This document shows positions 52,321-60,575 of a DNA stretch of 64,000 bases, piece after piece. The stretch lies in assembly GCF_023740735.1 (NCBI RefSeq), contig NZ_JAMRXH010000005.1:434001-498000 (forward strand), written 5' to 3'. Every line of letters begins with the position of its first letter. The first letter of the stretch is position 1. The notes beneath the pieces were generated by a model. It searched no databases. It worked only from the letters and a program-made list of their open reading frames with translations, and was not told the DNA's origin. The position numbers and the translations under genes were made by a program. The DNA is from Nocardia sp. CDC159. Its GTDB lineage: Bacteria; Actinomycetota; Actinomycetes; Mycobacteriales; Mycobacteriaceae.

Positions 52321-53445
52321 TCAGTGGATACGGGCGAAGTTGTCCGACCGGCGCTGCGCCCAATACCATTGCCGCCAATAGCTTTCGGCGATCTCCACCC
52401 ATTCCGTCAGCTGCTCGGGCGAGTCGAGGTAGTGGTTCATGCTGACCAGCAGCCAGCTGTAGACGGCCTGGCTGTCCCGGCAATCGGCGCAGTTGCCGGA
52501 GGTGCAGCAGAACTGGAGCGTCTCGAAATCCGCGCCGTAGACGGCGAATCCGTCCAGTGCCGGATTACCGTTGCCGAGTCTGGCCGCATGCTGCGGGAGT
52601 TCGACACTGATGCTCGGACAGACTTCGTAACCGAAGGCGCCCCAATGGGAACGGCCGGTGATCAGTGCCCGGATCATGGATTCATGGCTCACCACCGTCT
52701 CCGGATAGCGGGCCTTCACCCGCAGCGCCTCGGCCAGCACCCGCTGTTCGTGCTCGGCCTGCAACGGATCGTCCGATCCGTGCTCGCTGTAGTAATTGAA
52801 GTTGACCTGATTGCCGTTGTCGCGGATGAGCTTCACCGTGGGCTCGACATATTCCAGCCCGCGCGCCGACAGCGCGTACACGAAGGTCACCCGAGGATCG
52901 TCGCGATAATGTCCCAGCGCCTTCTGGAACAGCCCGGCGAAGGATGATCCGTTCGGCCGATGCGCCCGCAGTTCGTCGTCGAGCGGGCCACCGCCGAACA
53001 GGCTCACCGCCACCGCGACATTCTCGAAGCCGTCCATCGGCAATCGGCGCAGGCCGTTGGTGGAGATGATGAGGTAGGGCAGGTGCTCGACGAACGGCCG
53101 AACCCGGTCCAGCACAATGGTCGGCTCGCCGCCGATCAGACTGGCCTGGGTATATCCCCGCGCGGCCAGCTTCGCGGCGAACTCCCGGATCAGGCCGATA
53201 TCGTTGGTCTCGGGTACCTGTGCGTCGAAACCGCCCTCGAAGTACCAGCAGCCCTTGCACCGGATATTGCACGCGGTGGTCAGATGGATCTCGCAGCCGC
53301 GCACCCGCCTGCCCATATCGCGCAGCGCCCGCACGCGTTCGGCCAGTTCGGGCCGCTGGGCCAGCAACTCTCGTAATCGCCGCTTCGACTCCGCGCGGTC
53401 GGGAACCGCGGGATGTGCCGCGGGCATGCCAAGCGAAACCGTCAT
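52321..53445 (-). CDS. radical SAM enzyme with Cys-rich C-terminus
   Basis: A 374-residue radical SAM protein. The 4Fe-4S site is Cys59-x3-Cys63-x2-Cys66 in T-A-C-N-I-R-C-K-G-C, followed by G-G-E-P and I-S-T-N-G-L-R. The C-terminal part has F-C-C-T-S-G-N-C-A-D-C, enough cysteines for an auxiliary cluster as in SPASM/twitch enzymes. No precursor peptide is evident nearby, so a small or ACP-bound substrate is more likely than a RiPP. It lies between the diiron oxygenase and ACP genes. Confidence 0.92.
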   Translation of the reverse strand: MTVSLGMPAAHPAVPDRAESKRRLRELLAQRPELAERVRALRDMGRRVRGCEIHLTTACNIRCKGCWYFEGGFDAQVPETNDIGLIREFAAKLAARGYTQASLIGGEPTIVLDRVRPFVEHLPYLIISTNGLRRLPMDGFENVAVAVSLFGGGPLDDELRAHRPNGSSFAGLFQKALGHYRDDPRVTFVYALSARGLEYVEPTVKLIRDNGNQVNFNYYSEHGSDDPLQAEHEQRVLAEALRVKARYPETVVSHESMIRALITGRSHWGAFGYEVCPSISVELPQHAARLGNGNPALDGFAVYGADFETLQFCCTSGNCADCRDSQAVYSWLLVSMNHYLDSPEQLTEWVEIAESYWRQWYWAQRRSDNFARIH

Positions 53446-53454
53446 CGCCGCGCC

Positions 53455-54183
53455 CTAACCCGCGATCGCCAGGGTGAGCCCGAGCGATTCCGCCCGTCCC
53501 ACCATCTGCTTGCGGTAGAGCTCCAGGGCCTCCCCATTGGTGGTCTTGCGCAACCCGAACTTGACCGCCAACTCCGCACGCTTGGACGTCGGCGACCCGA
53601 ACAGACCCTCGAAGGTGGGCCACAACCGGTCCAGCGCCCACTGCAGCTGCTGCTTGCCCTCCTCGTCCTGGGCGAGGTTGCGGCACACCCGCGCCCCGTG
53701 CGCGATGTGGATCTTCTCGTCGAGAATGATCGTGCGCACCGCGTCGGCCCACGGCCGGTAGCTGCTCTGTGCGAACTCCCGCATCATCAGCAGAATGGCC
53801 TCCTCGCCAAAGTACGAGAAGATGCCGCGCTCGGCCCAGGTCGTGCAGGTGTGCAACCGGCTGTCCGCGAACAGCGTCCGGTCGCTCAGCTGCTGGGATT
53901 CCATATGGCTCGAGTCGTAACCCAGCTCGGCCAGCACCCGCTTGCCGATCTTGTAGTGGTCGTACTCCTCCACCGCCCGCTCGGCGCACACCTGGCGCTC
54001 CTCGGCGTCGGGGGCAAGCGGAAGAAACATCTGGATGTAATCGTCGCCGCCGGAGATCTCACCCTCGGTGTGAATGATGATCTGACTCAGTAGCGCTTTC
54101 TGATACGCCCGGGGCATTCTGTGGAATTCCTCGGGTGTACGGACCACCACGACCTCGTCGGTATCCAGGTCGGCAGTCGTCAT
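53455..54183 (-). CDS. diiron oxygenase of the PaaA/PaaC-like ferritin fold
   Basis: A 242-residue ferritin-like four-helix protein with two E-x-x-H iron sites: Glu73-x2-His76 in E-E-Y-D-H-Y-K and Glu156-x2-His159 in D-E-K-I-H. Glu40 (T-E-G-E) and Glu128 are likely further ligands. The wording resembles phenylacetyl-CoA and benzoyl-CoA epoxidase subunits (PaaA/BoxB type). It probably oxidises an acyl-ACP or acyl-CoA intermediate. ATG at 54183; the frame continues upstream to 54378 without protein character. First gene of the middle minus-strand operon. Confidence 0.88.
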   Translation of the reverse strand: MTTADLDTDEVVVVRTPEEFHRMPRAYQKALLSQIIIHTEGEISGGDDYIQMFLPLAPDAEERQVCAERAVEEYDHYKIGKRVLAELGYDSSHMESQQLSDRTLFADSRLHTCTTWAERGIFSYFGEEAILLMMREFAQSSYRPWADAVRTIILDEKIHIAHGARVCRNLAQDEEGKQQLQWALDRLWPTFEGLFGSPTSKRAELAVKFGLRKTTNGEALELYRKQMVGRAESLGLTLAIAG

Positions 54184-54540
54184 TGCCCAACTCCAATCAC
54201 AATTTTCGGGTGCGCGGCAGAGAATTTGCACAGCGCAGCAGAAGAACGGACGAAAAGACAGCCTCAGGTCGGCTGCAACACTCCGGACGTTGCCCGATAT
54301 GTCCGGCGGCACGGCCAGACTAACGCCACCGGCGATCGGTTCCAAACGGAAGTGGTCCAGATCACATTCCATCGCCACCTTGGCGAAAAGCCTTGGGGGC
54401 TGGTACGTTTCGGGTGCCTATCGCACGGCACAGGGGTCGTCCGCCCCTACTTCTGGGGGCTCTGCCGTTCCGTACGAATCGTTACCACAACTGTGCACAC
54501 CGATTCCGGGACCACCGCACGCGGGAAGATCGAAAACAAC
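54184..54540. other. 357-nt divergent spacer in the middle of the cluster
   Basis: Separates the diiron oxygenase (-) and hotdog thioesterase (+) starts, so it must hold both promoters. It does not contain the 129-nt leader element seen elsewhere in the cluster. A TGGGGGCT motif occurs twice (54394-54401, 54454-54461) and AGGGG/CCCCT arms lie at 54432-54448. Nothing else stands out. Confidence 0.5.
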
Positions 54541-54963
54541 ATGAACAATTCACCATCGGTATGCCGAGCTGCCGACGAGATGATATCTCGGCTGTTTCCC
54601 GGTGACACCCACCTACGCTCGATCCGAATCGATGGATCGCACGCCGAATTCGTTGCCGAGCAGCGCGGATTGGAGCTCCGCTTCGACGGTGTGGTCACCG
54701 GACCCGCCATCTTTCGCGCGGTCGACATCTGCGGCTTCGTGACCCTGCACGCCCGCCTCGGCCGCAGCACGCCCGGCGCCGTACTGAGCCAGTGCAGCAT
54801 CGGCTACCTGACCGCCGCGCCCCCCGGCGATCTGCACATCGCCGTCACCGTCGAAGCCGTCGGGCAGCGCCTGGCCACCGCCACCGCCCGGGTCACCGAC
54901 GGCCGCGACGAGGCGGTCGCACTGGCCACCCTGCAATTCGCCGTGCGGCGAACGATCAGCTGA
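54541..54963 (+). CDS. hotdog-fold thioesterase (PaaI-like)
   Basis: A 140-residue hotdog protein of the PaaI/thioesterase type. G-P-A-I-F-R-A-V-D-I-C-G-F-V (the helix with catalytic Asp), A-P-P-G-D-L-H-I-A-V and A-T-L-Q-F-A-V-R-R are typical. It may release the acyl chain from the ACP or remove stalled intermediates. Start ATG at 54541. It precedes a FabF-like ketosynthase by 17 nt. Confidence 0.85.
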   Translation: MNNSPSVCRAADEMISRLFPGDTHLRSIRIDGSHAEFVAEQRGLELRFDGVVTGPAIFRAVDICGFVTLHARLGRSTPGAVLSQCSIGYLTAAPPGDLHIAVTVEAVGQRLATATARVTDGRDEAVALATLQFAVRRTIS

Positions 54964-54980
54964 CAGATAGGGATCTGGAG

Positions 54981-56225
54981 ATGAACGACATCGTGATCAC
55001 CGGCATCGGCGCCATGACCCCGGTGGGCAACGATCGGGAGACGACGTGGCGCAATCTGCTGCACGGAAATTCGGGCATCGGCGCGATCACCCTGTTCGAC
55101 CCCGAGGCGGGCGCCACCGGCTTCGCGGGCGAGGTGAAGGGCTACGACCCGGCGCAGCTGTTCGACGCCAAACGCGCGGTGCGCGCCTCCCGTTTCGTCG
55201 GTTTCGCGGTCGCGGCGGCACGCGAGGCGGTCCGCGACGCCGGGCTCGAGGTGACCGCGGCCAACTCCGACCGCATCGGCGTCGTCCTCAATTCCGCGGT
55301 GGCGGGATTCGACACCATCGAGGGCGCCACCCGGCGGCTGCTCACCGAGGGCGCCGTGGAACCGCGCTCGTACTTCGTGCCCTATTCGCTGGCCAATATG
55401 CCCGCCTGTGAGGTCGCGATCGATCTCGGCATTCACGGCCCGGTCACCAGCAGCGTACTGGCCTGTGCGAGTGGGCTGTACGCGCTGATCGAGGCCCGGC
55501 GGCTGATTCTGTCGGGCGAGGCGGACGTGGTCGTCTGCGGCGGCGCCGACGCCCCGGTCACCCCGGTGCTGATGTCCGGGCTCGCCGCGATGGGCGCGTT
55601 GTCGCGGCGCAACGACAAGCCCCAGCATGCCAGCCGCCCGTTCAGCGCCGACCGCGACGGGATGGTCCTCGGCGAGGGTGCGGTCGTGCTGGTGCTGGAA
55701 TCGCGCGCGCACGCCGCCCGGCGCGCGGCCCTGCCCTACGCCACCTTCGCCGGTGGCAGCCTCACCTGCGACGGATTCCATGTCAGCGCGCCCGCGCCGG
55801 AGGGCACCTATGCCGCCGCCGCCATGACCAGGGCCCTGGCCGCCGCCGAAGTCACCGCCGCCGAGGTGGATTACCTGTGCGCACACGGCACTTCGACGCC
55901 CGCCAACGACCGGATCGAGACCGCCGCGGTCAAACGGGCCCTCGGCGAGCACGCCCGCACCGTGCCGATGAGCAGTCCGAAATCGACGACCGGACATCTG
56001 TTCGCCGCCGCCGGAGCACTGAACGCCATGGTGTGCGCGCTGTCGATCCGGGACGGAATCGTCCCGCCCACAATCAATCTCGACGTCGCGGACCCGGACT
56101 GCGACCTCGATTACGTACCTGGACTCGCCCGCGAGATCACGGTCGAGACGGCCGTCGCGAACGCGTTCGGATTCGGCGGTCAGAACTGCGCCGCGGTCTT
56201 CACCGCCGCGCACCGGGCCCGATGA
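54981..56225 (+). CDS. beta-ketoacyl-ACP synthase II, FabF-like
   Basis: A 414-residue type II ketosynthase with the full Cys-His-His triad: Cys162 in V-L-A-C-A-S-G, His302 in C-A-H-G-T-S-T-P and His339 in T-T-G-H-L. Length and motifs are those of discrete FabF/KasA-type enzymes. It condenses acyl units on the ACP. The ATG has GGATCTGGAG before it. Translationally coupled to the FabG-like gene by ATGA overlap. Confidence 0.95.
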   Translation: MNDIVITGIGAMTPVGNDRETTWRNLLHGNSGIGAITLFDPEAGATGFAGEVKGYDPAQLFDAKRAVRASRFVGFAVAAAREAVRDAGLEVTAANSDRIGVVLNSAVAGFDTIEGATRRLLTEGAVEPRSYFVPYSLANMPACEVAIDLGIHGPVTSSVLACASGLYALIEARRLILSGEADVVVCGGADAPVTPVLMSGLAAMGALSRRNDKPQHASRPFSADRDGMVLGEGAVVLVLESRAHAARRAALPYATFAGGSLTCDGFHVSAPAPEGTYAAAAMTRALAAAEVTAAEVDYLCAHGTSTPANDRIETAAVKRALGEHARTVPMSSPKSTTGHLFAAAGALNAMVCALSIRDGIVPPTINLDVADPDCDLDYVPGLAREITVETAVANAFGFGGQNCAAVFTAAHRAR

Positions 56226-56926
56226 CCGAATCCGTCTTCGTCACCGGGGGCAGCCGGGGTATCGGACTCGCGACGGCCCGGCGCTTCCGGGCCGCCGGTG
56301 CTCGGGTCGCGGTGTGCAGTCGCGCCGGCGGTGACATCCCGGACCTGTTGAGCATCCCCTGCGATGTGACCTCCCCGCTGGCCGTCGAGAACGCGTTCGC
56401 GACGGTCGAGCACCGGCACGGCCCGGTCACCGTGCTCGTCGCCAATGCCGGAGTCACCCGCGACGGACTGCTGGGCGAGCTGGCCGAGGAGGACTTCACG
56501 GCGGTTGCCGAGGTCAATCTGACCGGCGTCTTCACCGTGGTCCGCCGGGCCGTGCCCGCGATGATCGAGCGCGGGCACGGCCGAATCATCCTGATCTCGT
56601 CGGTGGTCGGGCTGATGGGCGCACCCGGCCAAACCAATTACTGCGCAACGAAATCCGCGCTGATCGGAATGGGCCGCAGTCTAGCCCGCGAACTCGCGGA
56701 CGCCGGGATCACCGTCAATATCGTCAGTCCGGGACTGATCGAGACCGAGATGACCGCCGAGCTCTCCCCGCGCCGCCGCCGCGACATCCTGGCCGCAATC
56801 CCGCTGGGCCGCGCGGGAACCGCGGACGAGGTGGCCCGCGCCGTGCAGTTCCTCGCGAGCGCGGACGCCGCCTACATCACCGGCGCGGTGCTGCCCGTCA
56901 GCGGCGGACTGGGGCTCGGCCACTGA
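56222..56926 (+). CDS. 3-oxoacyl-ACP reductase, FabG-like SDR
   Basis: A 234-residue SDR with the FabG pattern: T-G-G-S-R-G-I-G at 8-15, V-A-N-A-G-V-T-R-D-G-L-L, the active-site Ser and Y-C-A-T-K, then G-I-T-V-N-I-V-S-P-G-L-I-E-T-E-M-T. It reduces the beta-keto group formed by the ketosynthases. Overlaps the FabF-like gene by 4 nt. With the ACP and the enoyl reductase, the cluster has ketosynthase, ketoreductase and enoylreductase but no obvious dehydratase. Confidence 0.94.
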   Translation: MTESVFVTGGSRGIGLATARRFRAAGARVAVCSRAGGDIPDLLSIPCDVTSPLAVENAFATVEHRHGPVTVLVANAGVTRDGLLGELAEEDFTAVAEVNLTGVFTVVRRAVPAMIERGHGRIILISSVVGLMGAPGQTNYCATKSALIGMGRSLARELADAGITVNIVSPGLIETEMTAELSPRRRRDILAAIPLGRAGTADEVARAVQFLASADAAYITGAVLPVSGGLGLGH

Positions 56927-56932
56927 GCCGCC

Positions 56933-58129
56933 TCAGGCGCCTGTCGCCGCGAAGGCCTTCCCGAGCCGGGCCAGCCCCTCGGTGATCACCGCGGGCGCGT
57001 AGGTCGTGAACGACAGGCGCAACGTGGCCGGGTCCACCGCTTCGGCATAGAAGGGTGTGCCCGGCACATAGGCCACGTCGTGCTCGAGCGCCCGGTGCAG
57101 CAGCCGACCGGCGTCGTGGTCGTCGGGTAGCCGCACCCACACGAACATGCCGCCGTCGGGGCGATTCCAGCGGCTACCCGCGGGCAGCGCCTCGGGCAGG
57201 CCGGACAGCAGTGCGTCGCGGCGCTCGCGGTAGGCCGCGCGCACCCGATCGATATGCGCGTCGAGATCGTTGTCGCGCAGATATCGGGCGGCGGCGGCCT
57301 GATCCACGGTCGAGGTGTGCAGATCCATCGACTGTTTGACGATGACGCAGGACCGACGCAGCTTGCCCGCGGCCCGCATCCAGCCCAACCGCAGCCCCGG
57401 CGCCATGATCTTCGACAGTGAGCCCATCAGCACAGTGCGGTCGGCGGCGGCGTCCAGGGCGGCGATCCAGGGCTCGGCGGTGCCGTCGTAGCGCAACTCG
57501 CCGTACGGATCGTCCTCGGCAATCCAAAAGCCATGCTCGGCAGCGATTTCCGCGACCGCGCGCCGACGCGGCAGCGACAGGGTGCGGCCGGTCGGATTCT
57601 GGAAGCTCGGCACCAGGTACAGCAGTTTCGGCCGGTGCGCGGCCGCGATTCGGGCCAGTTCCTCGGGGATCAGGCCGCCGTCGTCACAGGGCACCGCGAC
57701 CACGCGCACCCCCGCGAACCGGAATGCCTGCAGCGCGGCCAGGTAGCAGGGATCTTCCACCAGCACCACATCGTCCGGCTCCAGCAGCACACCGCACAGC
57801 AGCGTCAGCGCCTGCTGCGAACCGGTCGACACGATCAGTTCGTCCGGCTCGGTGGGCAGTCCGCGCGCGGTGAGCCGGGCGGCGAGCACCGCGCGCAGCG
57901 CGGGGTCGCCCTCGGTCGTCGAATACTGCAGCGCCCGTCCGGGTTCGTCGGCGAGTACCGTCCGGAACGCCTCGGCGATGCCGGTGTGGTCGAACAACTC
58001 CGGAGCGGGCATCCCGCCCGAGAACGAGATCACGTCCGGCCGCGCGGTGAGCGCGAGCAGATCACGAACGGGAGAGGAATTCGCGGCGGCCGCCCGCGCA
58101 GCGAGCGGCAATGACTCGATCCGGACCAT
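56933..58129 (-). CDS. PLP-dependent aminotransferase, 2-aminoadipate/MocR C-terminal type
   Basis: A 398-residue fold-type I aminotransferase. F-S-G-G-M-P-A-P-E-L-F, S-T-G-S-Q-Q-A-L, P-S-F-Q-N-P-T-G-R, D-D-P-Y-G-E-L-R-Y and the PLP lysine in M-G-S-L-S-K-I-M-A-P-G-L-R-L-G-W place it with 2-aminoadipate and aromatic or branched aminotransferases. It lacks the GntR HTH of full MocR proteins. ATG at 58129 chosen; upstream in-frame ATGs at 58147 and 58144 are possible. It is transcribed toward the FabG-like gene. Confidence 0.93.
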   Translation of the reverse strand: MVRIESLPLAARAAAANSSPVRDLLALTARPDVISFSGGMPAPELFDHTGIAEAFRTVLADEPGRALQYSTTEGDPALRAVLAARLTARGLPTEPDELIVSTGSQQALTLLCGVLLEPDDVVLVEDPCYLAALQAFRFAGVRVVAVPCDDGGLIPEELARIAAAHRPKLLYLVPSFQNPTGRTLSLPRRRAVAEIAAEHGFWIAEDDPYGELRYDGTAEPWIAALDAAADRTVLMGSLSKIMAPGLRLGWMRAAGKLRRSCVIVKQSMDLHTSTVDQAAAARYLRDNDLDAHIDRVRAAYRERRDALLSGLPEALPAGSRWNRPDGGMFVWVRLPDDHDAGRLLHRALEHDVAYVPGTPFYAEAVDPATLRLSFTTYAPAVITEGLARLGKAFAATGA

Positions 58130-58373
58130 GAGCGCAGCGTACATCACAGCGAAACCTGGCCATCCCGAGCGGATTTCGGCGTGTCAGTACCGCACATACT
58201 CGAGAGGTCGTGCAGTCCAGCTAGTTTCGTGCCGATACAGATGAACGACGCGAGGTCAAGCCGGGATTCCTTTGGCGTGGAACCGGTTTCATCGATCGGC
58301 GCGCAGGCGGGTCGGCGGCAAGATTGGTCAACCGGATCGAACATCCTGAGACTATTGGCCAGACTGCACAACC

Positions 58374-58502
58374 TGCACTGATTCCATCCGGAAGGACTGC
58401 GCAGGATGCTCAACCTCGCCCGCAACGGTTGCGCACCGCGCCGCGTGCTGTTCTTATTTGTTACGTCATCGAGGGGATGATTCACGAGGGGATGGGAATT
58501 CG
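58374..58502 (+). repeat. leader element, right copy (129 nt, shared with 49349-49477)
   Basis: Ungapped match to the left copy, 104 of 129 positions. The conserved palindrome CGCAA-N3-TTGCG is at 58421-58433. The halogenase starts 97 nt further on. ATTCGGAGG occurs just before the first gene in both arms (58581-58589 here), outside the aligned block, so the first gene's ribosome-binding region is also conserved. Confidence 0.85.
58406..58480 (+). CDS. possible leader peptide of the right operon (24 residues)
   Basis: Opens [19 protein letters not shown] and ends in T-S-S-R-G before TGA. The first 15 residues match the left arm's possible leader peptide at 12 positions. GGAAGG lies 10 nt upstream of the ATG. 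Too short to be sure of; it may only be a by-product of the duplicated regulatory DNA. Confidence 0.3.
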   Translation: MLNLARNGCAPRRVLFLFVTSSRG

Positions 58503-58599
58503 AACTCTCGTCACCTCGCCTTCGCATATATGTGGGACTGCCCGAGCCCGCGCAATCCGGCGACGCCGGTCGGCGAAGGCATTCGGAGGAAAGGAAGAC

Positions 58600-59562
58600 A
58601 TGACACAGCAGCTCGCTGCTTTCGCACTGTCCGAAAGTGAATTGGAAACTTTCCGTGAACAGGGCTACATCGGCCCGTTCGATCTGTACGAGCCGGACGA
58701 GATGGAGCAGAACCTGCGGGCGCTGCGGCCCAAGCTCCTGAATACCAAGAACGCGATCTACAGCGGGAAGAGCAGCCTGTCGGGCGTCACCAACCTCGCC
58801 AACTACGATCGCCATCTGGATATCGACTTCCTGGCCGAGCACATCACCCGCCCGGAGATCGTCGACCGGGTTTCCAGCATTCTGGGTCCGGATACGCTGT
58901 GCTGGCGCACCGAATTCTTCCCGAAGTATCCGGGCGACGAGGGCACCGACTGGCATCAGGCGGACAACTTCTCCAATGTCGCCGGGAGCAAGCATCCGCA
59001 GATCGTCTGGCCCGAGGATGCCGAATTCGGTGGCACGATCACGGTTTGGACCGCGTTCACCGAGGCCTCGGTGGCGAATGGCTGTCTACAATTCATCCCG
59101 GGTTCGCACAAGACGATGAATTACGACGAGTCGAAGGTGATGGAGTATTCGCCCGACGCCATCAACAACGTCTCGAAGAACGGCGTGCGCCGCGGCTTCT
59201 TCGGCTACGACTACCGGCAGCTGCAGAAGGATCCGAACTGGAGCCCGGACGAGTCGAAGGCGGTGTCGCAGGTGATGCGGCAGGGCCAGTTCATCATCTT
59301 CTGGTCCACGCTCATGCACGCCTCGCATCCGCACAGCGGTGCCACCGATCAGATGCGTCTCGGCTTCGCGGCGCGATACCTGCCGACCTCGGTCAAGGTG
59401 TATCCCTACTCCGATTCGCTCGCCGAGTTCGGCGGCCAGGCCAGCCTCGACAAGTTCGGCAATGTGCTGACCTCGGGCGTGGACACGTTCGGGCACAACC
59501 GATTCGTGCAGCGAACGGTCAACGGCTACGAGTTCACCGCGCGCCCGGGGGTGGGCGCGTGA
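58600..59562 (+). CDS. SyrB2-type Fe(II)/2-oxoglutarate halogenase acting on a carrier-protein-bound amino acid
   Basis: A 320-residue phytanoyl-CoA-dioxygenase-fold enzyme that reads like SyrB2 along its length: [43 protein letters not shown] and [12 protein letters not shown]. The iron site is His119-Gln-Ala121 with His240 (T-L-M-H-A-S); Ala replaces the Asp of hydroxylases, the hallmark of halogenases because chloride occupies that site. Expected reaction: radical chlorination of an unactivated carbon of an aminoacyl-S-PCP. ATG at 58600 follows GGAGGAAAGGAAG. The PCP gene overlaps by one nucleotide. It would commonly be mislabelled as a phytanoyl-CoA dioxygenase. Confidence 0.95.
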   Translation: MTQQLAAFALSESELETFREQGYIGPFDLYEPDEMEQNLRALRPKLLNTKNAIYSGKSSLSGVTNLANYDRHLDIDFLAEHITRPEIVDRVSSILGPDTLCWRTEFFPKYPGDEGTDWHQADNFSNVAGSKHPQIVWPEDAEFGGTITVWTAFTEASVANGCLQFIPGSHKTMNYDESKVMEYSPDAINNVSKNGVRRGFFGYDYRQLQKDPNWSPDESKAVSQVMRQGQFIIFWSTLMHASHPHSGATDQMRLGFAARYLPTSVKVYPYSDSLAEFGGQASLDKFGNVLTSGVDTFGHNRFVQRTVNGYEFTARPGVGA

Positions 59563-59813
59563 TGGCGGAGTCTCACGATATCGAGCAGTGGGTCGTCGAG
59601 ACCTGCCGCAACCTGGGCCTCGCGGTCACCGGGCCCGATTCGGATTTCTTCGCCCTCGGCGGGACCTCGCTCAGCGCCACCCGGCTGATCGCCCAGGTGG
59701 AGGAGCGCTTCGGCGAGGACGCGCTGCCGCCCGAGGAGCTGTACGAGCGCAGCACGATGCGCGAGATCGCCGCGGCCGTCGCGGCGCACGCGCGGAGCGC
59801 GCAGGCCGGTTAG
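59562..59813 (+). CDS. free-standing peptidyl carrier protein (thiolation domain)
   Basis: An 83-residue PCP with the phosphopantetheine site F-A-L-G-G-T-S-L-S-A at Ser36. The ATG uses the last base of the halogenase stop (TGATG), so the two are made together. It should carry the amino acid while the halogenase acts on it, the role of SyrB1, CmaD and KtzC thiolation domains. It is distinct from the ACP at 52038, which has D-S-L rather than G-G-T-S-L. Confidence 0.95.
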   Translation: MAESHDIEQWVVETCRNLGLAVTGPDSDFFALGGTSLSATRLIAQVEERFGEDALPPEELYERSTMREIAAAVAAHARSAQAG

Positions 59814-59825
59814 GAATCGGCGTTC

Positions 59826-60575
59826 GTGCGCACAACGAGTGAAGAGGTGGCGGTGTTGCTGCGGCCTGCCGCGGCAACACCGGCCATCACCCTGATATGT
59901 CTGCCCTACGCCGGTGGCAGCCACGAGATCTTCCGGCCCTGGGCGCAGGAACTATCCGACAACATCGAGCTGGTGTCGCTGGCGCTACCCGGTCGCGGGC
60001 GGCGGATATTCCAACGGGCGCATCGGGATTGGGAATCGCTGATTCGATACGCCACCGACGGCCTCGCGCCGTATCGCGACCGGACGCACGCCTTCTACGG
60101 GCACAGTTTCGGCGCGCGACTGGCCTTCGAGCTGATCCAGAACGGTGCGGGGTATGCGCGGCCGACACGGCTGTTCGTATCGGGCAGCCGCAGTCCGCGC
60201 AGTCCGCAGCGCCGACCCTTCATGCACACCATGGACGAGCGCGATTTCCGCTCCGCGGTAAAGCAATTGGGCGGTACACCGAGCGAAATTCTCGACAATC
60301 CGACCATGATGAAGATCTTCTCGCCGACCATCAGGGCCGATATCGAACTCGCCGAGCTGTGGGGCGACCGGCACGCGGGCCGGCCGATCTCCGCACCGAT
60401 CACCGCCCTGTACGGGCGAACGGATCCGATCGATACCCGGACCGCCATGTCCGGCTGGTCGGCGCATACCTCCGGCGGATTCGAAATCGTCGAAATGCCC
60501 GGAGGACATTTCTTCCCGGAGACGCATCGCGATGCGCTGCTCGATGTGATCGTCGACAGATTGGGAGTGCGGTGA
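59826..60575 (+). CDS. type II thioesterase
   Basis: A 249-residue alpha/beta hydrolase of the NRPS/PKS TEII type. L-P-Y-A-G-G-S near residue 27, nucleophile G-H-S-F-G (Ser94), Asp in Y-G-R-T-D-P and His228 in G-G-H-F-F form the triad region. It may clear mis-primed PCP or release or transfer the modified amino acid (compare CmaE and KtzF). GTG at 59826. Overlaps the adenylation gene by 4 nt (GTGA). Confidence 0.93.
   Translation: MRTTSEEVAVLLRPAAATPAITLICLPYAGGSHEIFRPWAQELSDNIELVSLALPGRGRRIFQRAHRDWESLIRYATDGLAPYRDRTHAFYGHSFGARLAFELIQNGAGYARPTRLFVSGSRSPRSPQRRPFMHTMDERDFRSAVKQLGGTPSEILDNPTMMKIFSPTIRADIELAELWGDRHAGRPISAPITALYGRTDPIDTRTAMSGWSAHTSGGFEIVEMPGGHFFPETHRDALLDVIVDRLGVR

Larger units (their letters stand above)
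58130..58599. other. 470-nt divergent spacer with the right copy of the leader element
   Basis: Lies between the aminotransferase (-) and halogenase (+). It contains the 129-nt element at 58374-58502 and the start of a possible leader peptide. The first 240 nt show nothing distinctive. GGAGG-like sequence lies just before the halogenase ATG. Confidence 0.8.

Noticed and set aside
52321..53445. A RiPP pathway built on the radical SAM enzyme
   Set aside because: There is no precursor-peptide gene or peptide recognition element beside it. The short leader peptide candidates lie in regulatory DNA thousands of bases away and are identical in character upstream of non-RiPP genes.
58600..59562. Phytanoyl-CoA dioxygenase as the function of the iron enzyme
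   Set aside because: The iron site has Ala where every hydroxylase needs Asp, and the flanking sequence is SyrB2-like.
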